Positions 17,346 to 26,769 of a DNA stretch of 64,000 bases are shown piece after piece. The notes under the pieces were generated by a model. It made no database searches. It saw nothing but the letters and a program-made list of their open reading frames with translations, and had not been told where the DNA came from. A program made the position numbers and the translations under genes. The stretch is taken from NCBI RefSeq assembly GCF_000698555.1, contig NZ_JFHE01000028.1, positions 1-64,000 on the forward strand. Reading direction: 5' to 3'. Each line of letters opens with the position of its first letter. Position 1 is the stretch's first letter. The stretch is from Caballeronia grimmiae (GTDB taxonomy: Bacteria > Pseudomonadota > Gammaproteobacteria > Burkholderiales > Burkholderiaceae).

Positions 17346-18182
17346 TCAGGCGGAGTAGCCGGTCAGCGCACCGACGTTCGCCGGGTCCTGCCGGTAATAC
17401 CGCGCAAGCAGCCGATAGAGCTCCGGGTACTCGGATTGGAATGCGTCCGGCGTGACGAAGAGCGCCTCGCTGCACACGGCGAAGAACTCCGACGGATGGT
17501 CCGCCGCATAAGGATCGATCAGCGATTCGCGCTCGAAACGGCTCCAGCGCCGCTGCGGCACGGCATCGACGCGGGCGCAGAACTGGTCGTAGGCGTTATC
17601 GAAGATATCGGACCAGGCGGCGTTGTCGAGCGGCGCGTGCCAGCGGCGAAAGAGCGGAGGGTGCCCGTCGGCTTCGCCGTTGACCATGTCGATCTTGTGC
17701 GCGAACTCGTGGATGACGACGTTGTACGCGTCCGAGGCATCGGCCATCTGCGTGTCTTCCCATGACAGCACGACCGGCCCGCCTTCCCATGCTTCGCCGC
17801 TCGCGTCGTGCTCGATCTCGTGAACGACGCCGGCTTCATCCTCCACCGTCTTCCTGATGACGAACTCGCCCGGATAAACGATCACGCCGACCCAGCCGCC
17901 ATACAGATCGAGGTCCAGGTTGAGCACCGGCAGGCAGGCTTGCGCGGCGATCGACACGATCATCTCGTCGGTCAGCTCGAGTCCATGCGCGGTCGAGAAT
18001 TCCTTCTGCGCGATGAAGAGGCTCGTCGTCTCGCGCAGACGCTCGCGGTCGGCCGCGTTCAGGTGGCGGTAAAACGGGAACGCATCGAGCGTGCGTTGCC
18101 AGAGGGCGTCGTCGATAGCGTGTTTGCGCAGCGCGCGCTCGCGGCGTTGCGCGCCGAGCCAGCGGGTGAAAAGATTGGCCAT
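17346..18182 (-). CDS. mtfA: MtfA-type zinc-dependent peptidase (M90 family)
   Basis: The 278-residue cytosolic protein starts MANLFTRWLGAQRRERAL. The metallopeptidase motif H158-E-F-A-H162-K-I-D is present, followed by a downstream acidic region (DPYAADHPSEFFAV) in which the Glu is the likely third zinc ligand. In E. coli, MtfA (YeeI) binds the repressor Mlc and de-represses the glucose PTS gene ptsG, and it has peptidase activity. Whether a Mlc homologue exists here cannot be seen. It lies between rpmE2 and rho, both on the same strand, with the rho terminator just upstream of its start. Confidence 0.93.
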   Translation of the reverse strand: MANLFTRWLGAQRRERALRKHAIDDALWQRTLDAFPFYRHLNAADRERLRETTSLFIAQKEFSTAHGLELTDEMIVSIAAQACLPVLNLDLDLYGGWVGVIVYPGEFVIRKTVEDEAGVVHEIEHDASGEAWEGGPVVLSWEDTQMADASDAYNVVIHEFAHKIDMVNGEADGHPPLFRRWHAPLDNAAWSDIFDNAYDQFCARVDAVPQRRWSRFERESLIDPYAADHPSEFFAVCSEALFVTPDAFQSEYPELYRLLARYYRQDPANVGALTGYSA

Positions 18183-18240
18183 CGGTCGTGCGGATCGTGA
18201 AGACAGATCGATTGTACGAAGCGCGGCATGCCCGCGAGCA

Positions 18241-18270
18241 TAAAAAAACCGCCTGACGGTGCAGGCGGTT
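18241..18270 (-). terminator. Rho-independent terminator of rho
   Basis: A 9-bp stem AACCGCCTG / CAGGCGGTT is followed, on the minus strand, by a run of seven T. It lies 20 bases beyond the rho stop. Confidence 0.9.
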
Positions 18271-18289
18271 CTTTGTGTCGAGCAGGAGA

Positions 18290-19555
18290 TCAACTCCCGC
18301 CGCGGCGCATCATGTCGAAGAACTCGGAGTTGCTCTTCGTCTGACGGATCTTGTCGAGCAGGAATTCCATCGCTTCGACTTCGTCCATGTCGTGAATGAA
18401 CTTGCGCAGCACCCAGACCTTTTGCAGCAAGTCCGGCTTGATGAGCAGTTCTTCGCGGCGCGTGCCCGACTTGTTCAGGTTGATCGACGGATAAACACGC
18501 TTCTCCGCGAGGCGGCGTTCCAGGTGCACTTCCATGTTGCCGGTGCCCTTGAACTCTTCGTAGATCACGTCGTCCATGCGGCTGCCGGTTTCGATCAGCG
18601 CCGTGCCGATAATGGTCAGCGACCCGCCTTCCTCGATATTGCGCGCCGCGCCGAAGAACCGCTTCGGACGCTGCAGCGCGTTGGCATCGACACCGCCCGT
18701 CAGGACCTTGCCCGACGCCGGCACGACCGTGTTGTACGCACGCGCGAGACGCGTGATGGAGTCGAGCAGAATCACCACGTCGTGCTTCATTTCGACCAGG
18801 CGCTTCGCCTTCTCGATGACCATTTCGGCCACTTGCACGTGACGCGCGGCGGGTTCGTCGAACGTCGATGCGATCACTTCGCCGCGCACCGAGCGCTGCA
18901 TTTCCGTCACTTCTTCCGGGCGCTCGTCGATGAGCAGCACGAACAGGATCACGTCGGGATGATTCGCCTTCACCGCATGCGCGATGTGCTGCAGCATCAC
19001 GGTCTTGCCCGACTTCGGCGACGCCACCAGCAGGCCGCGCTGGCCCTTGCCGATGGGCGAGATCATGTCGATGATCCGGCCCGTGACGTTTTCTTCGCCG
19101 CGCATTTCGCGTTCGAGCGGCAGCGGCTTGTTCGGATGCAGCGGCGTGAGGTTCTCGAACATGATCTTGTGTTTCGAGGCCTCGGGCGGCTGCCCGTTGA
19201 CTTTGTCGACCTTGACCAGCGCGAAATAACGTTCGCCGTCTTTCGGCGTGCGGACTTCGCCTTCGATCGTATCGCCGGTATGCAGATTGAAGCGGCGGAT
19301 CTGCGACGGGCTGATATAGATATCGTCCGTACTCGCGAGATAGGAAGTCTCGGGCGAGCGCAGGAAACCGAAGCCGTCCGGCAGCACTTCGAGCGTGCCG
19401 TCGCCGAAAATCGTGTCGCCAGCCTTGGCGCGCTTTTTAAGAATCGCGAACATCAATTCCTGCTTGCGCAGGCGGTTCGCGTTTTCGATCTCGAGGCCAT
19501 TGGCCATCTCGATCAGTGCAGACACGTGCTGAGACTTGAGCTCGGATAAATGCAT
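18290..19555 (-). CDS. rho: Transcription termination factor Rho
   Basis: This is the hexameric RNA-dependent ATPase that ends transcription of untranslated RNA; 421 residues, the standard length. The N-terminal Rho_N helices ([18 protein letters not shown]) are followed by the cold-shock-like RNA-binding domain (about 48-118, [22 protein letters not shown]). Walker A is SPKSGKT at 179-185, and Walker B has LLD265. The Q-loop/R-loop region ([30 protein letters not shown]) is intact. No insertion like that of actinobacterial Rho is present. Its leader is about 240 bases long back to trxA and carries a perfect palindrome (separate entry). Confidence 0.98.
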   Translation of the reverse strand: MHLSELKSQHVSALIEMANGLEIENANRLRKQELMFAILKKRAKAGDTIFGDGTLEVLPDGFGFLRSPETSYLASTDDIYISPSQIRRFNLHTGDTIEGEVRTPKDGERYFALVKVDKVNGQPPEASKHKIMFENLTPLHPNKPLPLEREMRGEENVTGRIIDMISPIGKGQRGLLVASPKSGKTVMLQHIAHAVKANHPDVILFVLLIDERPEEVTEMQRSVRGEVIASTFDEPAARHVQVAEMVIEKAKRLVEMKHDVVILLDSITRLARAYNTVVPASGKVLTGGVDANALQRPKRFFGAARNIEEGGSLTIIGTALIETGSRMDDVIYEEFKGTGNMEVHLERRLAEKRVYPSINLNKSGTRREELLIKPDLLQKVWVLRKFIHDMDEVEAMEFLLDKIRQTKSNSEFFDMMRRGGS

Positions 19556-19707
19556 ACGGATTTCCCGCCAGGGAGAAGAGGTGCGACAGAAAGATGGGAG
19601 AAGAGGTGAGCGGAACCGCTCTAGGACTTAATACTTCTTGAAGTCTTGTAATTCTAGCATAGCACACGCCTTGCGGGCCTCGGATAGGCCGGGGGCGGGG
19701 CTTTTCA

Positions 19708-19735
19708 GCCGATGTTGTCGCGCGACAACATCGGC
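19708..19735. repeat. 28-bp perfect palindrome between trxA and rho
   Basis: A perfect 14-bp inverted repeat without loop (left arm GCCGATGTTGTCGC) lies 61 bases after the trxA stop and about 150 bases before the rho start. On the minus strand only a short TGAAAAG follows, so it is not a textbook terminator for trxA. It could be a Rho-dependent pause hairpin, an mRNA-end stabiliser, or a protein-binding site in the rho leader. Confidence 0.6.
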
Positions 19736-19796
19736 CCGGGCGCGTTCTTCATGGCGCTGCCGCCGGGATAAACGAGGCAGACGTCCGGCGACGCTT

Positions 19797-20123
19797 TTAC
19801 AGGTTGCTGTCGAGGAATGCGGTGAGCTGCGACTTGGACAGCGCGCCGACCTTTTGCGCGGCGACCGCGCCGTTCTTGAAGAGGATCAGCGTGGGAATGC
19901 CGCGCACGCCGAACTTCACCGGCGTCGACTGATGTTCGTCGACATTGATCTTCGCGATCTGCAGACGATCGCCGTAATCCTTCGCGACTTCGTCGAGGAT
20001 CGGGGCAATCATCTTGCACGGACCGCACCACTCCGCCCAGAAGTCGAGCAGGACAGGTTTATCCGACTTGACGACGTCCTGTTCGAAAGAAGCGTCGCTG
20101 ATGTGCTTGATTGATTCGCTCAT
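19797..20123 (-). CDS. trxA: Thioredoxin 1
   Basis: A 108-residue cytosolic thiol-disulfide reductase. The active site is W32-C33-G34-P35-C36 and the cis-proline region [12 protein letters not shown] is intact. Length and the start [17 protein letters not shown] fit betaproteobacterial TrxA. It lies just upstream of rho in the same direction, a neighbourhood also found in enterobacteria. Confidence 0.97.
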   Translation of the reverse strand: MSESIKHISDASFEQDVVKSDKPVLLDFWAEWCGPCKMIAPILDEVAKDYGDRLQIAKINVDEHQSTPVKFGVRGIPTLILFKNGAVAAQKVGALSKSQLTAFLDSNL

Positions 20124-20394
20124 TATCTGAATACCTCAATTGATTCGAGGCCGCGTTGGAATGCTCGCCACGATACACCAAAACAGAAAAAGGATTTCGC
20201 CGCTCGAAAGCCGCGAACTCCGCTTGCCGGACGTCGTCATGAAGCGTGCGATCCGCCGGTCACGGATGAGTCATGTGTCATCTTAGCTTACTTTGCTATC
20301 CGTTGCCGGTGCCCGATAGGGGTCATCTGAGGCCGAAAACACGCAGCGCAAGAGGGCGCCTGTGCGAGGCTTCCGGGCGTCGCGCGGGCTGTGC

Positions 20395-20400
20395 TATGAT
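20395..20400 (+). promoter_or_regulatory. Putative -10 element of the 4.5S RNA gene
   Basis: The hexamer TATGAT ends 5 bases before the predicted 5' end of the 4.5S RNA, the right distance for the start of transcription. No strong -35 hexamer is visible at the expected spacing. Confidence 0.5.
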
Positions 20401-20405
20401 TCGTC

Positions 20406-20505
20406 GTGACGGGCCTCCTCGCATGGTGGCGCGGTCAACCTGGTCAGGTCGGGAACGAAGCAGCCACAGCCGCTTTCCACCAGTGCCGAGGGTCGGGCTC
20501 GTCAC
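20406..20505 (+). ncRNA. ffs: 4.5S (signal recognition particle) RNA
   Basis: This RNA pairs with Ffh to target membrane proteins co-translationally. The conserved domain IV hairpin is clear: GGTCAGGTCGGGAACGAAGC is followed by AGCC, giving the asymmetric and symmetric internal loops and a GGAA-type apical tetraloop. The outer ends GTGACGGGC and GGGCTCGTCAC pair to close one long rod. The size (about 100 nt) is that of bacterial small SRP RNA without an Alu domain. It lies immediately upstream of dnaX, a common location in proteobacteria. A T-rich stretch follows the 3' end. Confidence 0.94.
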
Positions 20506-20666
20506 CTTCCGCTTTTCTTCTGCTGTATCTCCCCCATCTTCGAAGTCATTCCGGCACGAGCCGCTGCTTTTACGCGCGTTGCTTCGGGCATCTGTCGTCC
20601 CGGAAGCGGCCGTTCCGACGCCCGGCACTGCGCGTCCGGGCGGCGTTTACCCAAAGTCGTTGCTGA

Positions 20667-20672
20667 TACAAT
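20667..20672 (+). promoter_or_regulatory. Putative -10 element just upstream of dnaX
   Basis: TACAAT lies 7 bases before the dnaX ATG. If used, transcription would start at or next to the start codon, giving a leaderless or nearly leaderless mRNA. No Shine-Dalgarno-like AGGAG precedes this ATG, which is consistent. The -35 region is not convincing. Confidence 0.4.
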
Positions 20673-20679
20673 TTCGCGC

Positions 20680-23079
20680 ATGACCTATCAAGTTCTCGCA
20701 CGCAAATGGCGGCCGAAATCGTTCGAGTCGCTCGTCGGCCAGGAGCACGTCGTTCGGGCGCTCACGCACGCCCTCGATGGCGGCCGTCTGCATCACGCGT
20801 ATCTGTTCACGGGCACGCGCGGCGTCGGCAAGACGACGCTCTCGCGGATCTTCGCGAAGGCGCTCAACTGTGAAACCGGCGTGACCTCGAAGCCGTGCGG
20901 CGTGTGCCGCGCATGCCGGGAAATCGACGAGGGCCGCTTCGTCGATTACGCCGAGATGGATGCGGCGAGCAATCGTGGTGTCGATGAAATGGCCGCGTTG
21001 CTCGAGCGCGCCGTGTACGCGCCCGTCGATGCGCGCTTCAAGGTCTATATGATCGACGAAGTCCACATGCTGACGAACCACGCCTTCAACGCGATGTTGA
21101 AGACGCTGGAAGAACCGCCACCGCATGTGAAGTTCATCCTGGCGACCACCGATCCGCAGAAGATTCCGGTCACGGTGCTGTCGCGCTGCCTGCAGTTCAA
21201 TCTGAAGCAGATGCCGGCCGGGCATATCGTCTCGCATCTCGAGAACATCCTTCAGCAGGAACAGATCACGTTCGAGTCGCAGGCGCTGCGGCTCTTGTCG
21301 CGCGCCGCGGACGGCAGCATGCGCGACGCGCTCTCGCTGACTGATCAGGCCATCGCGTATTCGGCCAACGAAGTTACCGAGGAAGCCGTGCGCGGCATGC
21401 TCGGCGCGCTCGATCAAAGCTATCTGATCCGGCTGCTCGACGCCCTCGCCGCGAGCGATGGCGAAGGCGTCCTCGCCATCGCCGATGAAATGGCGCTGCG
21501 CAGCCTGTCGTTTTCGACGGCGCTGCAGGATCTGGCGAGTCTGCTGCATCGAATCGCGTGGGCGCAGTTCGCGCCGTCGTCGGTGCTCGACGAGTGGCCC
21601 GAGGCCGCGGATATCCGCCGCTTCGCGGAGATGCTGTCCGCCGAGCAGGTGCAATTGTTCTATCAGATCGCAACCGTGGGGCGCGGCGAACTGGGCCTTG
21701 CGCCCGACGAATACGCCGGCTTCACGATGACGCTTTTGCGCATGCTGGCGTTCGAGCCGGCGGGCGGGCCGGGCGGCGGCGGTGTCGCCGTCAACGCGCC
21801 GCAGCCGGCCAAGGCGCAGCGCAGCGCCGCGCTCGCCGGCGCGATGGCCGAGCGCGCGGTGGCGCCCGCGCCGATGTCCGCGAAGGCGGTGGAAGTATCG
21901 CCCGTCGAGACTTCGGCGAACGGTTCGCCGCTGCCGACGGCGGAAGCGTCCGTCATGCGCGTGGAAACGGCGGATATTCCTCAGCCGCAGCCGGTTACGG
22001 GCGAGCCGGCGGTTAGCGAGAAGCCGGCGCAGCCGGTCGCGGAAACCATCGTCGACGCCTCTGCGGATGTTGCTGCACCGCCTGTCGTCGTGACGCGAGC
22101 GGCCGAGCCGAGTGAGCCGAGTGAGCCCGCCGATGCGCCGCTCGCCGCGTCCGCGCCGCTTCCCGAAGCAGCGCGTCAAGCGTTGAACGACGCCGCGGGT
22201 CAAACACAGGACACTCCGCAGGCCGAAGCGGCGAAGCGCGCCGGCACCGGACCCAGCGCCGCGCTCGAAGTGCTGCGCAGCGCGGGCATGCGCCTGTCGT
22301 CGGATCGCGGAGCGCGCGGGGCATCGGCGGCTGCGGCGAAGCCTGTCGCGCCGAAACCGGTCGCCAAGCCGGCCGTCCAGGTTCAGGCTCCCGTGCCGCG
22401 TCGCGCCGCGCCGGCCGCTGCGCCCGCAGCCGCGCCCGAACCGCAGGCCAAGCCCGCCGCCAAGGTCGTCCCGCCGTGGGAAGACATGCCGCCGGACGAT
22501 TACCCGTCGGTATCGTCGGAAGACGAGTACTTCATGCCGCCCGATGACGGCTACGTGCCCGCGTTCGATAGCGGCCCGGACGACATGCGCTTCGCCGGCG
22601 AATCCGCATCCACGCCCGCACCGAAGGTCGATGCCACGCCGCTGCCGCCCGCCGTGCCGCTCGATGCGCTCGGCCTCGCGGTCGAATGGGCCGTGCTGGC
22701 AGCCGATTTGCCGCTCAAGGGCGTCGCCTATCAGCTTGCGTTCAACAGCGAACTGACCGCCTGCGACGCGAATTCCGTCACGCTCGCCGTCGCGGTCCAG
22801 ATGTACGCCGACGCCTCGCACGTCGCGAAGCTCAAGGCCGCGCTCGCCGAAAAACTCGGCCGCGCAATCGAGGTCAACGTCGCTGTCGGCCCCGTGCGCC
22901 GCACCGCCGCCGCGCTCGATGCCCGCGAACGCGCACGACGCCAGCAGGAGGCCGAACAGGAAATCCAGCGCGACCCGTTCGTGCAGTCGCTGATCCGCGA
23001 TTTCGGCGCGAGCATCGTGCAAGGCTCGATCCGGCCGCTCGCCGACGCGTCCGCACAGCAGGCGCCGCGCGCACAGTAA
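20680..23079 (+). CDS. dnaX: DNA polymerase III tau subunit
   Basis: This clamp-loader AAA+ ATPase ties core polymerase to the helicase; 799 residues. The N-terminus [25 protein letters not shown] is canonical. Walker A is GTRGVGKT (45-52), the zinc site is C64, C73, C76, C79, Walker B has MIDEVHML, and the SRC motif is LSRCLQF. Residues about 365-670 are a long Ala/Pro/Glu-rich linker. The C-terminal tau domain (about 675-799) ends in the DnaB/alpha-binding region. I saw no A-rich slippery heptamer like the one E. coli uses for the short gamma form, so only tau is predicted. Confidence 0.97.
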   Translation: MTYQVLARKWRPKSFESLVGQEHVVRALTHALDGGRLHHAYLFTGTRGVGKTTLSRIFAKALNCETGVTSKPCGVCRACREIDEGRFVDYAEMDAASNRGVDEMAALLERAVYAPVDARFKVYMIDEVHMLTNHAFNAMLKTLEEPPPHVKFILATTDPQKIPVTVLSRCLQFNLKQMPAGHIVSHLENILQQEQITFESQALRLLSRAADGSMRDALSLTDQAIAYSANEVTEEAVRGMLGALDQSYLIRLLDALAASDGEGVLAIADEMALRSLSFSTALQDLASLLHRIAWAQFAPSSVLDEWPEAADIRRFAEMLSAEQVQLFYQIATVGRGELGLAPDEYAGFTMTLLRMLAFEPAGGPGGGGVAVNAPQPAKAQRSAALAGAMAERAVAPAPMSAKAVEVSPVETSANGSPLPTAEASVMRVETADIPQPQPVTGEPAVSEKPAQPVAETIVDASADVAAPPVVVTRAAEPSEPSEPADAPLAASAPLPEAARQALNDAAGQTQDTPQAEAAKRAGTGPSAALEVLRSAGMRLSSDRGARGASAAAAKPVAPKPVAKPAVQVQAPVPRRAAPAAAPAAAPEPQAKPAAKVVPPWEDMPPDDYPSVSSEDEYFMPPDDGYVPAFDSGPDDMRFAGESASTPAPKVDATPLPPAVPLDALGLAVEWAVLAADLPLKGVAYQLAFNSELTACDANSVTLAVAVQMYADASHVAKLKAALAEKLGRAIEVNVAVGPVRRTAAALDARERARRQQEAEQEIQRDPFVQSLIRDFGASIVQGSIRPLADASAQQAPRAQ

Positions 23080-23189
23080 GATTGGCCGCATCCGCGGCAT
23101 CGCCATTTTTTGCGCGCCGTTGCAGCCGTTGCATGCGCGGCGCGATTGTCGCCATCCGCCATATCCGCTTTCCAGCAAGGAGCCGAACC

Positions 23190-23516
23190 ATGATGAAGAA
23201 CCAACTCGCCGGGCTGATGAAACAAGCTCAGCAGATGCAGGAAAACATGAAGAAGATGCAGGACCAGCTCGCGCTGATCGAGGTCGAGGGCCAGTCCGGC
23301 GCCGGTCTCGTGAAAGTGACGATGACCTGCAAGAACGACGTGAAGCGCGTGTCGATCGACCCGAGCCTGCTCGCCGACGACAAGGACATGCTCGAAGACC
23401 TCGTCGCCGCGGCCTTCAACGACGCCGTGCGCAAGGCGGAAGCCACCACGCAGGAAAAGATGAGCGGCATGACCGCCGGCATGCCGATGCCGCCGGGCTT
23501 CAAGCTGCCGTTCTAA
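23190..23516 (+). CDS. ybaB: YbaB/EbfC-family nucleoid-associated protein
   Basis: The 108-residue DNA-binding protein is encoded, as usual, between dnaX and recR. It starts [24 protein letters not shown], a methionine/glutamine-rich helix, followed by the conserved [31 protein letters not shown] and a C-terminal [12 protein letters not shown]. The start was chosen by the AAGGAG site 10 bases upstream. The dimer binds DNA as tweezers and may work with RecR. Confidence 0.96.
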   Translation: MMKNQLAGLMKQAQQMQENMKKMQDQLALIEVEGQSGAGLVKVTMTCKNDVKRVSIDPSLLADDKDMLEDLVAAAFNDAVRKAEATTQEKMSGMTAGMPMPPGFKLPF

Positions 23517-23519
23517 TCA

Positions 23520-23537
23520 GCGCCCCGTGCGGGGCGC
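23520..23537. other. GC-rich hairpin between ybaB and recR
   Basis: GCGCCCC / GGGGCGC with a GTGC loop fills most of the 34-base gap between the two genes. There is no T tract, so it is more likely a pause or processing hairpin than a terminator. Confidence 0.45.
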
Positions 23538-23550
23538 GCCATGAGGACAC

Positions 23551-24147
23551 ATGAAACAACCTTCCGCATTGTCGGCGCTCGTCGAGGCGCTGCGCGCGCT
23601 GCCCGGCGTCGGTCCCAAGTCGGCGCAGCGCATGGCGTATCACCTGATGCAGCACGACCGCGCCGGCGCCGAAAAGCTCGGCCAGTCGCTGCTGTTCGCG
23701 ACCGAGCATCTGCGGCACTGCGAGAAGTGCAACACGTTCACCGAGGCGGCCGTCTGCGAAGTCTGCCTCGATGAAGAGCGCGATCCGGCGTTGCTGTGCG
23801 TCGTCGAGACGCCCGCCGATCAGATCATGCTCGAGCAGACGCTGACCTATCGCGGGCTTTACTTCGTGCTGATGGGCAGGCTCAGCCCGCTCGACGGCAT
23901 CGGTCCGAAGGAGATTCACTTCGACCGGCTCATCAACCGCGCGCTGGATGGCGTCGTGCAGGAAGTGGTGCTCGCCACCAACTTTACGAATGAAGGCGAA
24001 GCCACCGCCCATTACCTCGCGCAGACCTTGAAATCGAAGGGGCTGAAGGTGACGCGGCTCGCCCGCGGCGTGCCGGTGGGCGGCGAACTGGAATATGTCG
24101 ATGCCGGCACCATCGCCCGGGCGATGATCGATCGCCGCTCCGTTTAG
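23551..24147 (+). CDS. recR: Recombination mediator RecR
   Basis: The 198-residue protein acts with RecF and RecO to load RecA on gapped DNA. It shows an N-terminal HhH ([17 protein letters not shown]), a zinc finger with C57, C60, C69 and C72, a Toprim domain ([16 protein letters not shown] ... [16 protein letters not shown]) and the C-terminal Walker-B-like end. The length is standard. Transcription with dnaX-ybaB is classical. Confidence 0.97.
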   Translation: MKQPSALSALVEALRALPGVGPKSAQRMAYHLMQHDRAGAEKLGQSLLFATEHLRHCEKCNTFTEAAVCEVCLDEERDPALLCVVETPADQIMLEQTLTYRGLYFVLMGRLSPLDGIGPKEIHFDRLINRALDGVVQEVVLATNFTNEGEATAHYLAQTLKSKGLKVTRLARGVPVGGELEYVDAGTIARAMIDRRSV

Positions 24148-24177
24148 CCCTGTGACATCCAGCGGAATCCACAAGTC

Positions 24178-24390
24178 ATGACAGAAACCGAAGCACTCGC
24201 GCTCGCCACGCATCGGCATTACAAGGGCGGGCTTTATCGCGTGATCGGCGTCGCGCGGCACTCCGAAACCGAAGAAGAAATGACGGTCTACGAACACTTG
24301 TGGCCGCACGAGCGCGGCCTGTGGGTGCGTCCCGCGCAGATGTTCAACGATACCCTCGCGGACGGCACGCCTCGATTCAAGCCGCTCTGA
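24178..24390 (+). CDS. DUF1653 domain protein
   Basis: A 70-residue protein made almost wholly of a DUF1653 domain: HRHYKGGLYRVIGVARHSETEEEMTVYEHL, followed by GLWVRPAQMFNDTL near the C-terminus. The family has no established function and often appears as a single-domain protein. It lies 30 bases after recR in the same direction and may be its last co-transcribed gene. Confidence 0.9.
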   Translation: MTETEALALATHRHYKGGLYRVIGVARHSETEEEMTVYEHLWPHERGLWVRPAQMFNDTLADGTPRFKPL

Positions 24391-24451
24391 AGCAGTCGAC
24401 AAAGCCCGCTGACATGAACGGGCCGTAGAAAACTATTGATAGGAGACGAGA

Positions 24452-25657
24452 ATGACCGCAACGACCGGGCCGCTCGCCGGCGTCAAAGTGCTCGAACTCG
24501 GCACGCTCATCGCCGGGCCGTTCGCCGCGCGTTTTATGGGCGAGTTCGGCGCGGATGTCATCAAGATCGAAGATCCGAACGGCGGCGATCCGCTGCGCAA
24601 GTGGCGCAAGCTGTATCCGGAAGTGGGCGGCACGTCGCTGTGGTGGGCCGTGCAGGCGCGCAACAAGAAATCGGTGACGGTCAACCTCAAGGCGGAAGAG
24701 GGCAAGGAAATCGTGCGGCGGCTCGCGAAGGAAGCCGATGTCGTCGTCGAAAATTTTCGCCCTGGCTTGCTCGAAAAGCTCGGTCTCGGCTACGAAACGC
24801 TGTCCGCCGACAACCCCGGCCTCGTGATGGTGCGGCTGTCCGGCTACGGGCAGACCGGGCCGTATCGCGACCGGCCGGGCTTCGGCGCGATCGCCGAATC
24901 GATGGGCGGCTTGCGTCATATCACCGGCTATCCGGACTTGCCGCCGCCGCGCATCGGCATCTCGATCGGCGATTCGATCGCGGCGCTGCATGGCGTGATC
25001 GGCGCGCTGATGGCGCTGCATCATCGGCAAGTCAATGGCGGCAAGGGGCAAGTGGTGGACGTCGCGCTCTACGAAGCCGTCTTCAACATGATGGAAAGCG
25101 TCGTGCCGGAGTACGGCGTCTATGGCCTCGTGCGCGAGCGCACGGGCGCGTCGCTGCCGGGCATCGTGCCGTCGAATACGTATCCTTGCCGCGATGGAAG
25201 CATCGTGATCGGCGGCAACAGCGATCCTATTTTCAAGCGGCTCATGATGGCGATCGACCGCGCCGATCTCGCCGACGATCCCGCGCTCGCTTCCAACGAT
25301 GGCCGCGTGCCGCGCACGCAGGAAATCGACGACGCGATCGCCGCCTGGCTCGCGACGCGCGGCATCGACGAGGCGCTCGCCGTGCTCAACGCCGCCGACG
25401 TGCCGGCCGGGCGCATCTACAGCGTGGCGGACATGTTCGCCGATCCGCAATTCATTGCGCGTCAGATGCTTCAGCGCTTCCCCTGGCAGGACGGCCGCGA
25501 GATCACGCTGCCCAACGTCACGCCGAAGCTCTCGGAAACGCCCGGTGAGACGCGCTGGCTCGGACCGCAACTCGGTGAACACACCGATGAAGTGCTTCAA
25601 ACGCTCGGGTATCATCCTGACGACATCGCGCGGCTGCGAGCGGCCAAGGTCATCTAG
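24452..25657 (+). CDS. Family III CoA-transferase (CaiB/BaiF type)
   Basis: This 401-residue enzyme belongs to the family that moves CoA between carboxylic acids (formyl-CoA:oxalate, carnitine, succinyl-CoA:acid transferases). Motifs seen are PLAGVKVLELGTLIAGPFAARFMGEFGADVIKIE, VTVNLKAEEGKEIVRRLAKEADVVVENFRPG, MVRLSGYGQTGP, and GGKGQVVDVALYEAV with the conserved Asp region. A GAGACGAGA-type ribosome site precedes the ATG. The substrate cannot be told. An ABC importer follows 71 bases downstream, which suggests import and CoA activation of one organic acid or amide; this is inference. Confidence 0.93.
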   Translation: MTATTGPLAGVKVLELGTLIAGPFAARFMGEFGADVIKIEDPNGGDPLRKWRKLYPEVGGTSLWWAVQARNKKSVTVNLKAEEGKEIVRRLAKEADVVVENFRPGLLEKLGLGYETLSADNPGLVMVRLSGYGQTGPYRDRPGFGAIAESMGGLRHITGYPDLPPPRIGISIGDSIAALHGVIGALMALHHRQVNGGKGQVVDVALYEAVFNMMESVVPEYGVYGLVRERTGASLPGIVPSNTYPCRDGSIVIGGNSDPIFKRLMMAIDRADLADDPALASNDGRVPRTQEIDDAIAAWLATRGIDEALAVLNAADVPAGRIYSVADMFADPQFIARQMLQRFPWQDGREITLPNVTPKLSETPGETRWLGPQLGEHTDEVLQTLGYHPDDIARLRAAKVI

Positions 25658-25728
25658 GTCAACTTCACCGCGACAACAACAAAGCACATGCAGCAAGCAA
25701 GCTTGCATGGGACAGGAGACAAACAACG

Positions 25729-26766
25729 ATGAAACGCAGAACGTTCATCGCGAGCGGCGCCATGCTCGCGGGTGGTGCACTGTCGGGCATGCCGCTCGCC
25801 TTCGGGCAGGGCAAGCTGGAGCAGACGAAGGTCTCGATCGCGGTCGGCGGCAAGAACCTCTTCTACTATCTGCCGCTCACGATCGCCGAGCGCCGCAACT
25901 ACTTCAAGGATGAAGGGCTCGACGTCGAGATCTCGGATTTCGCGGGCGGCGCGAAGGCGTTGCAGGCAGCGGTCGGCGGCAGTGCCGATGTCGTGTCCGG
26001 CGCGTTCGAACACACGCTGCTGCTGCAGGCGAAGAACCAGTATTTCCGCGAGTTCGTGCTTCAGGGGCGCGCGCCGCAGATCGTGCTCGCTGTATCGAAG
26101 AAGGCGATGCCGAACTACAAGTCGGTCGCCGATCTCAAGGGCAAGAAGATCGGCGTGACCGCGCCGGGCTCGTCGACGTCGATCATGGCGAGCTTCGTGC
26201 TCGCGAAGGCCGGGCTGAAAGCGAGCGATGTCTCGTTCATCGGCGTGGGCGCCGGGGCGGGCGCGATTGCCGCGCTGCAGTCCGGTCAGATCGACGCCAT
26301 CGCCAATCTCGATCCCGTGATGACCAAGCTGGATCGCGCAGGCGATATCCGCATCGTCTCCGATACGCGCACGCTCGCCGATACGAAGACGGTCTTCGGC
26401 GGCAACATGCCTGCGGGCTGCCTGTACACGTCGCAGAGCTTCATCAACAAGAACCCGAACACGACGCAGGCGCTGACCAACGCGATGGTCCGCGCGCTCA
26501 AGTGGCTGCAGGCGGCATCGGGCAAGGAATTGATCGCGACCGTGCCGGAAGGCTATCTGCTCGGCGATCGCGCGCTGTATCTCGATTCATGGCAGCACGT
26601 GAAGGAAGCCATGTCGCCGGACGGCCTGATGCCGGAAGACGGCCCGGCGACGGCGCTGAAGACGCTGCAGGCGTTCGACGAAACGGTGAAGGGCAAGCCG
26701 ATCGACGTGTCGAAGACGTGGACCAACGACTTCGTGAAGAAGGCGCTCGCGACCGTCAAGGCGTGA
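25729..26766 (+). CDS. ABC transporter substrate-binding protein (SsuA/NMT1 type)
   Basis: The 345-residue periplasmic binding protein carries a twin-arginine-like signal peptide (MKRRTFIASGAMLAGGALSG). The two-lobed NMT1/SsuA fold is recognised by FYYLPLTIAERRNYFKDEGLDVEISDFAGGAKALQAAVGGSADVVSG and by LKGKKIGVTAPGSSTSIMASFVLAKAGL. Related proteins bind sulfonates, nitrate, taurine, thiamine precursors or aromatic acids, so specificity is open. The next gene starts 3 bases after its stop, giving a binding protein-ATPase-permease operon. Confidence 0.93.
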   Translation: MKRRTFIASGAMLAGGALSGMPLAFGQGKLEQTKVSIAVGGKNLFYYLPLTIAERRNYFKDEGLDVEISDFAGGAKALQAAVGGSADVVSGAFEHTLLLQAKNQYFREFVLQGRAPQIVLAVSKKAMPNYKSVADLKGKKIGVTAPGSSTSIMASFVLAKAGLKASDVSFIGVGAGAGAIAALQSGQIDAIANLDPVMTKLDRAGDIRIVSDTRTLADTKTVFGGNMPAGCLYTSQSFINKNPNTTQALTNAMVRALKWLQAASGKELIATVPEGYLLGDRALYLDSWQHVKEAMSPDGLMPEDGPATALKTLQAFDETVKGKPIDVSKTWTNDFVKKALATVKA

Positions 26767-26769
26767 GCG

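Noticed and set aside
20680-23079. Programmed frameshift in dnaX producing a gamma form
   Set aside because: No A-rich slippery heptamer followed by a stem-loop was found in the region where E. coli frameshifts.
20647-23178. 843-codon open frame on the minus strand
   Set aside because: It lies opposite dnaX. The composition is extremely Arg/Gly-rich, and the frame arises from the GC-rich third positions of dnaX.
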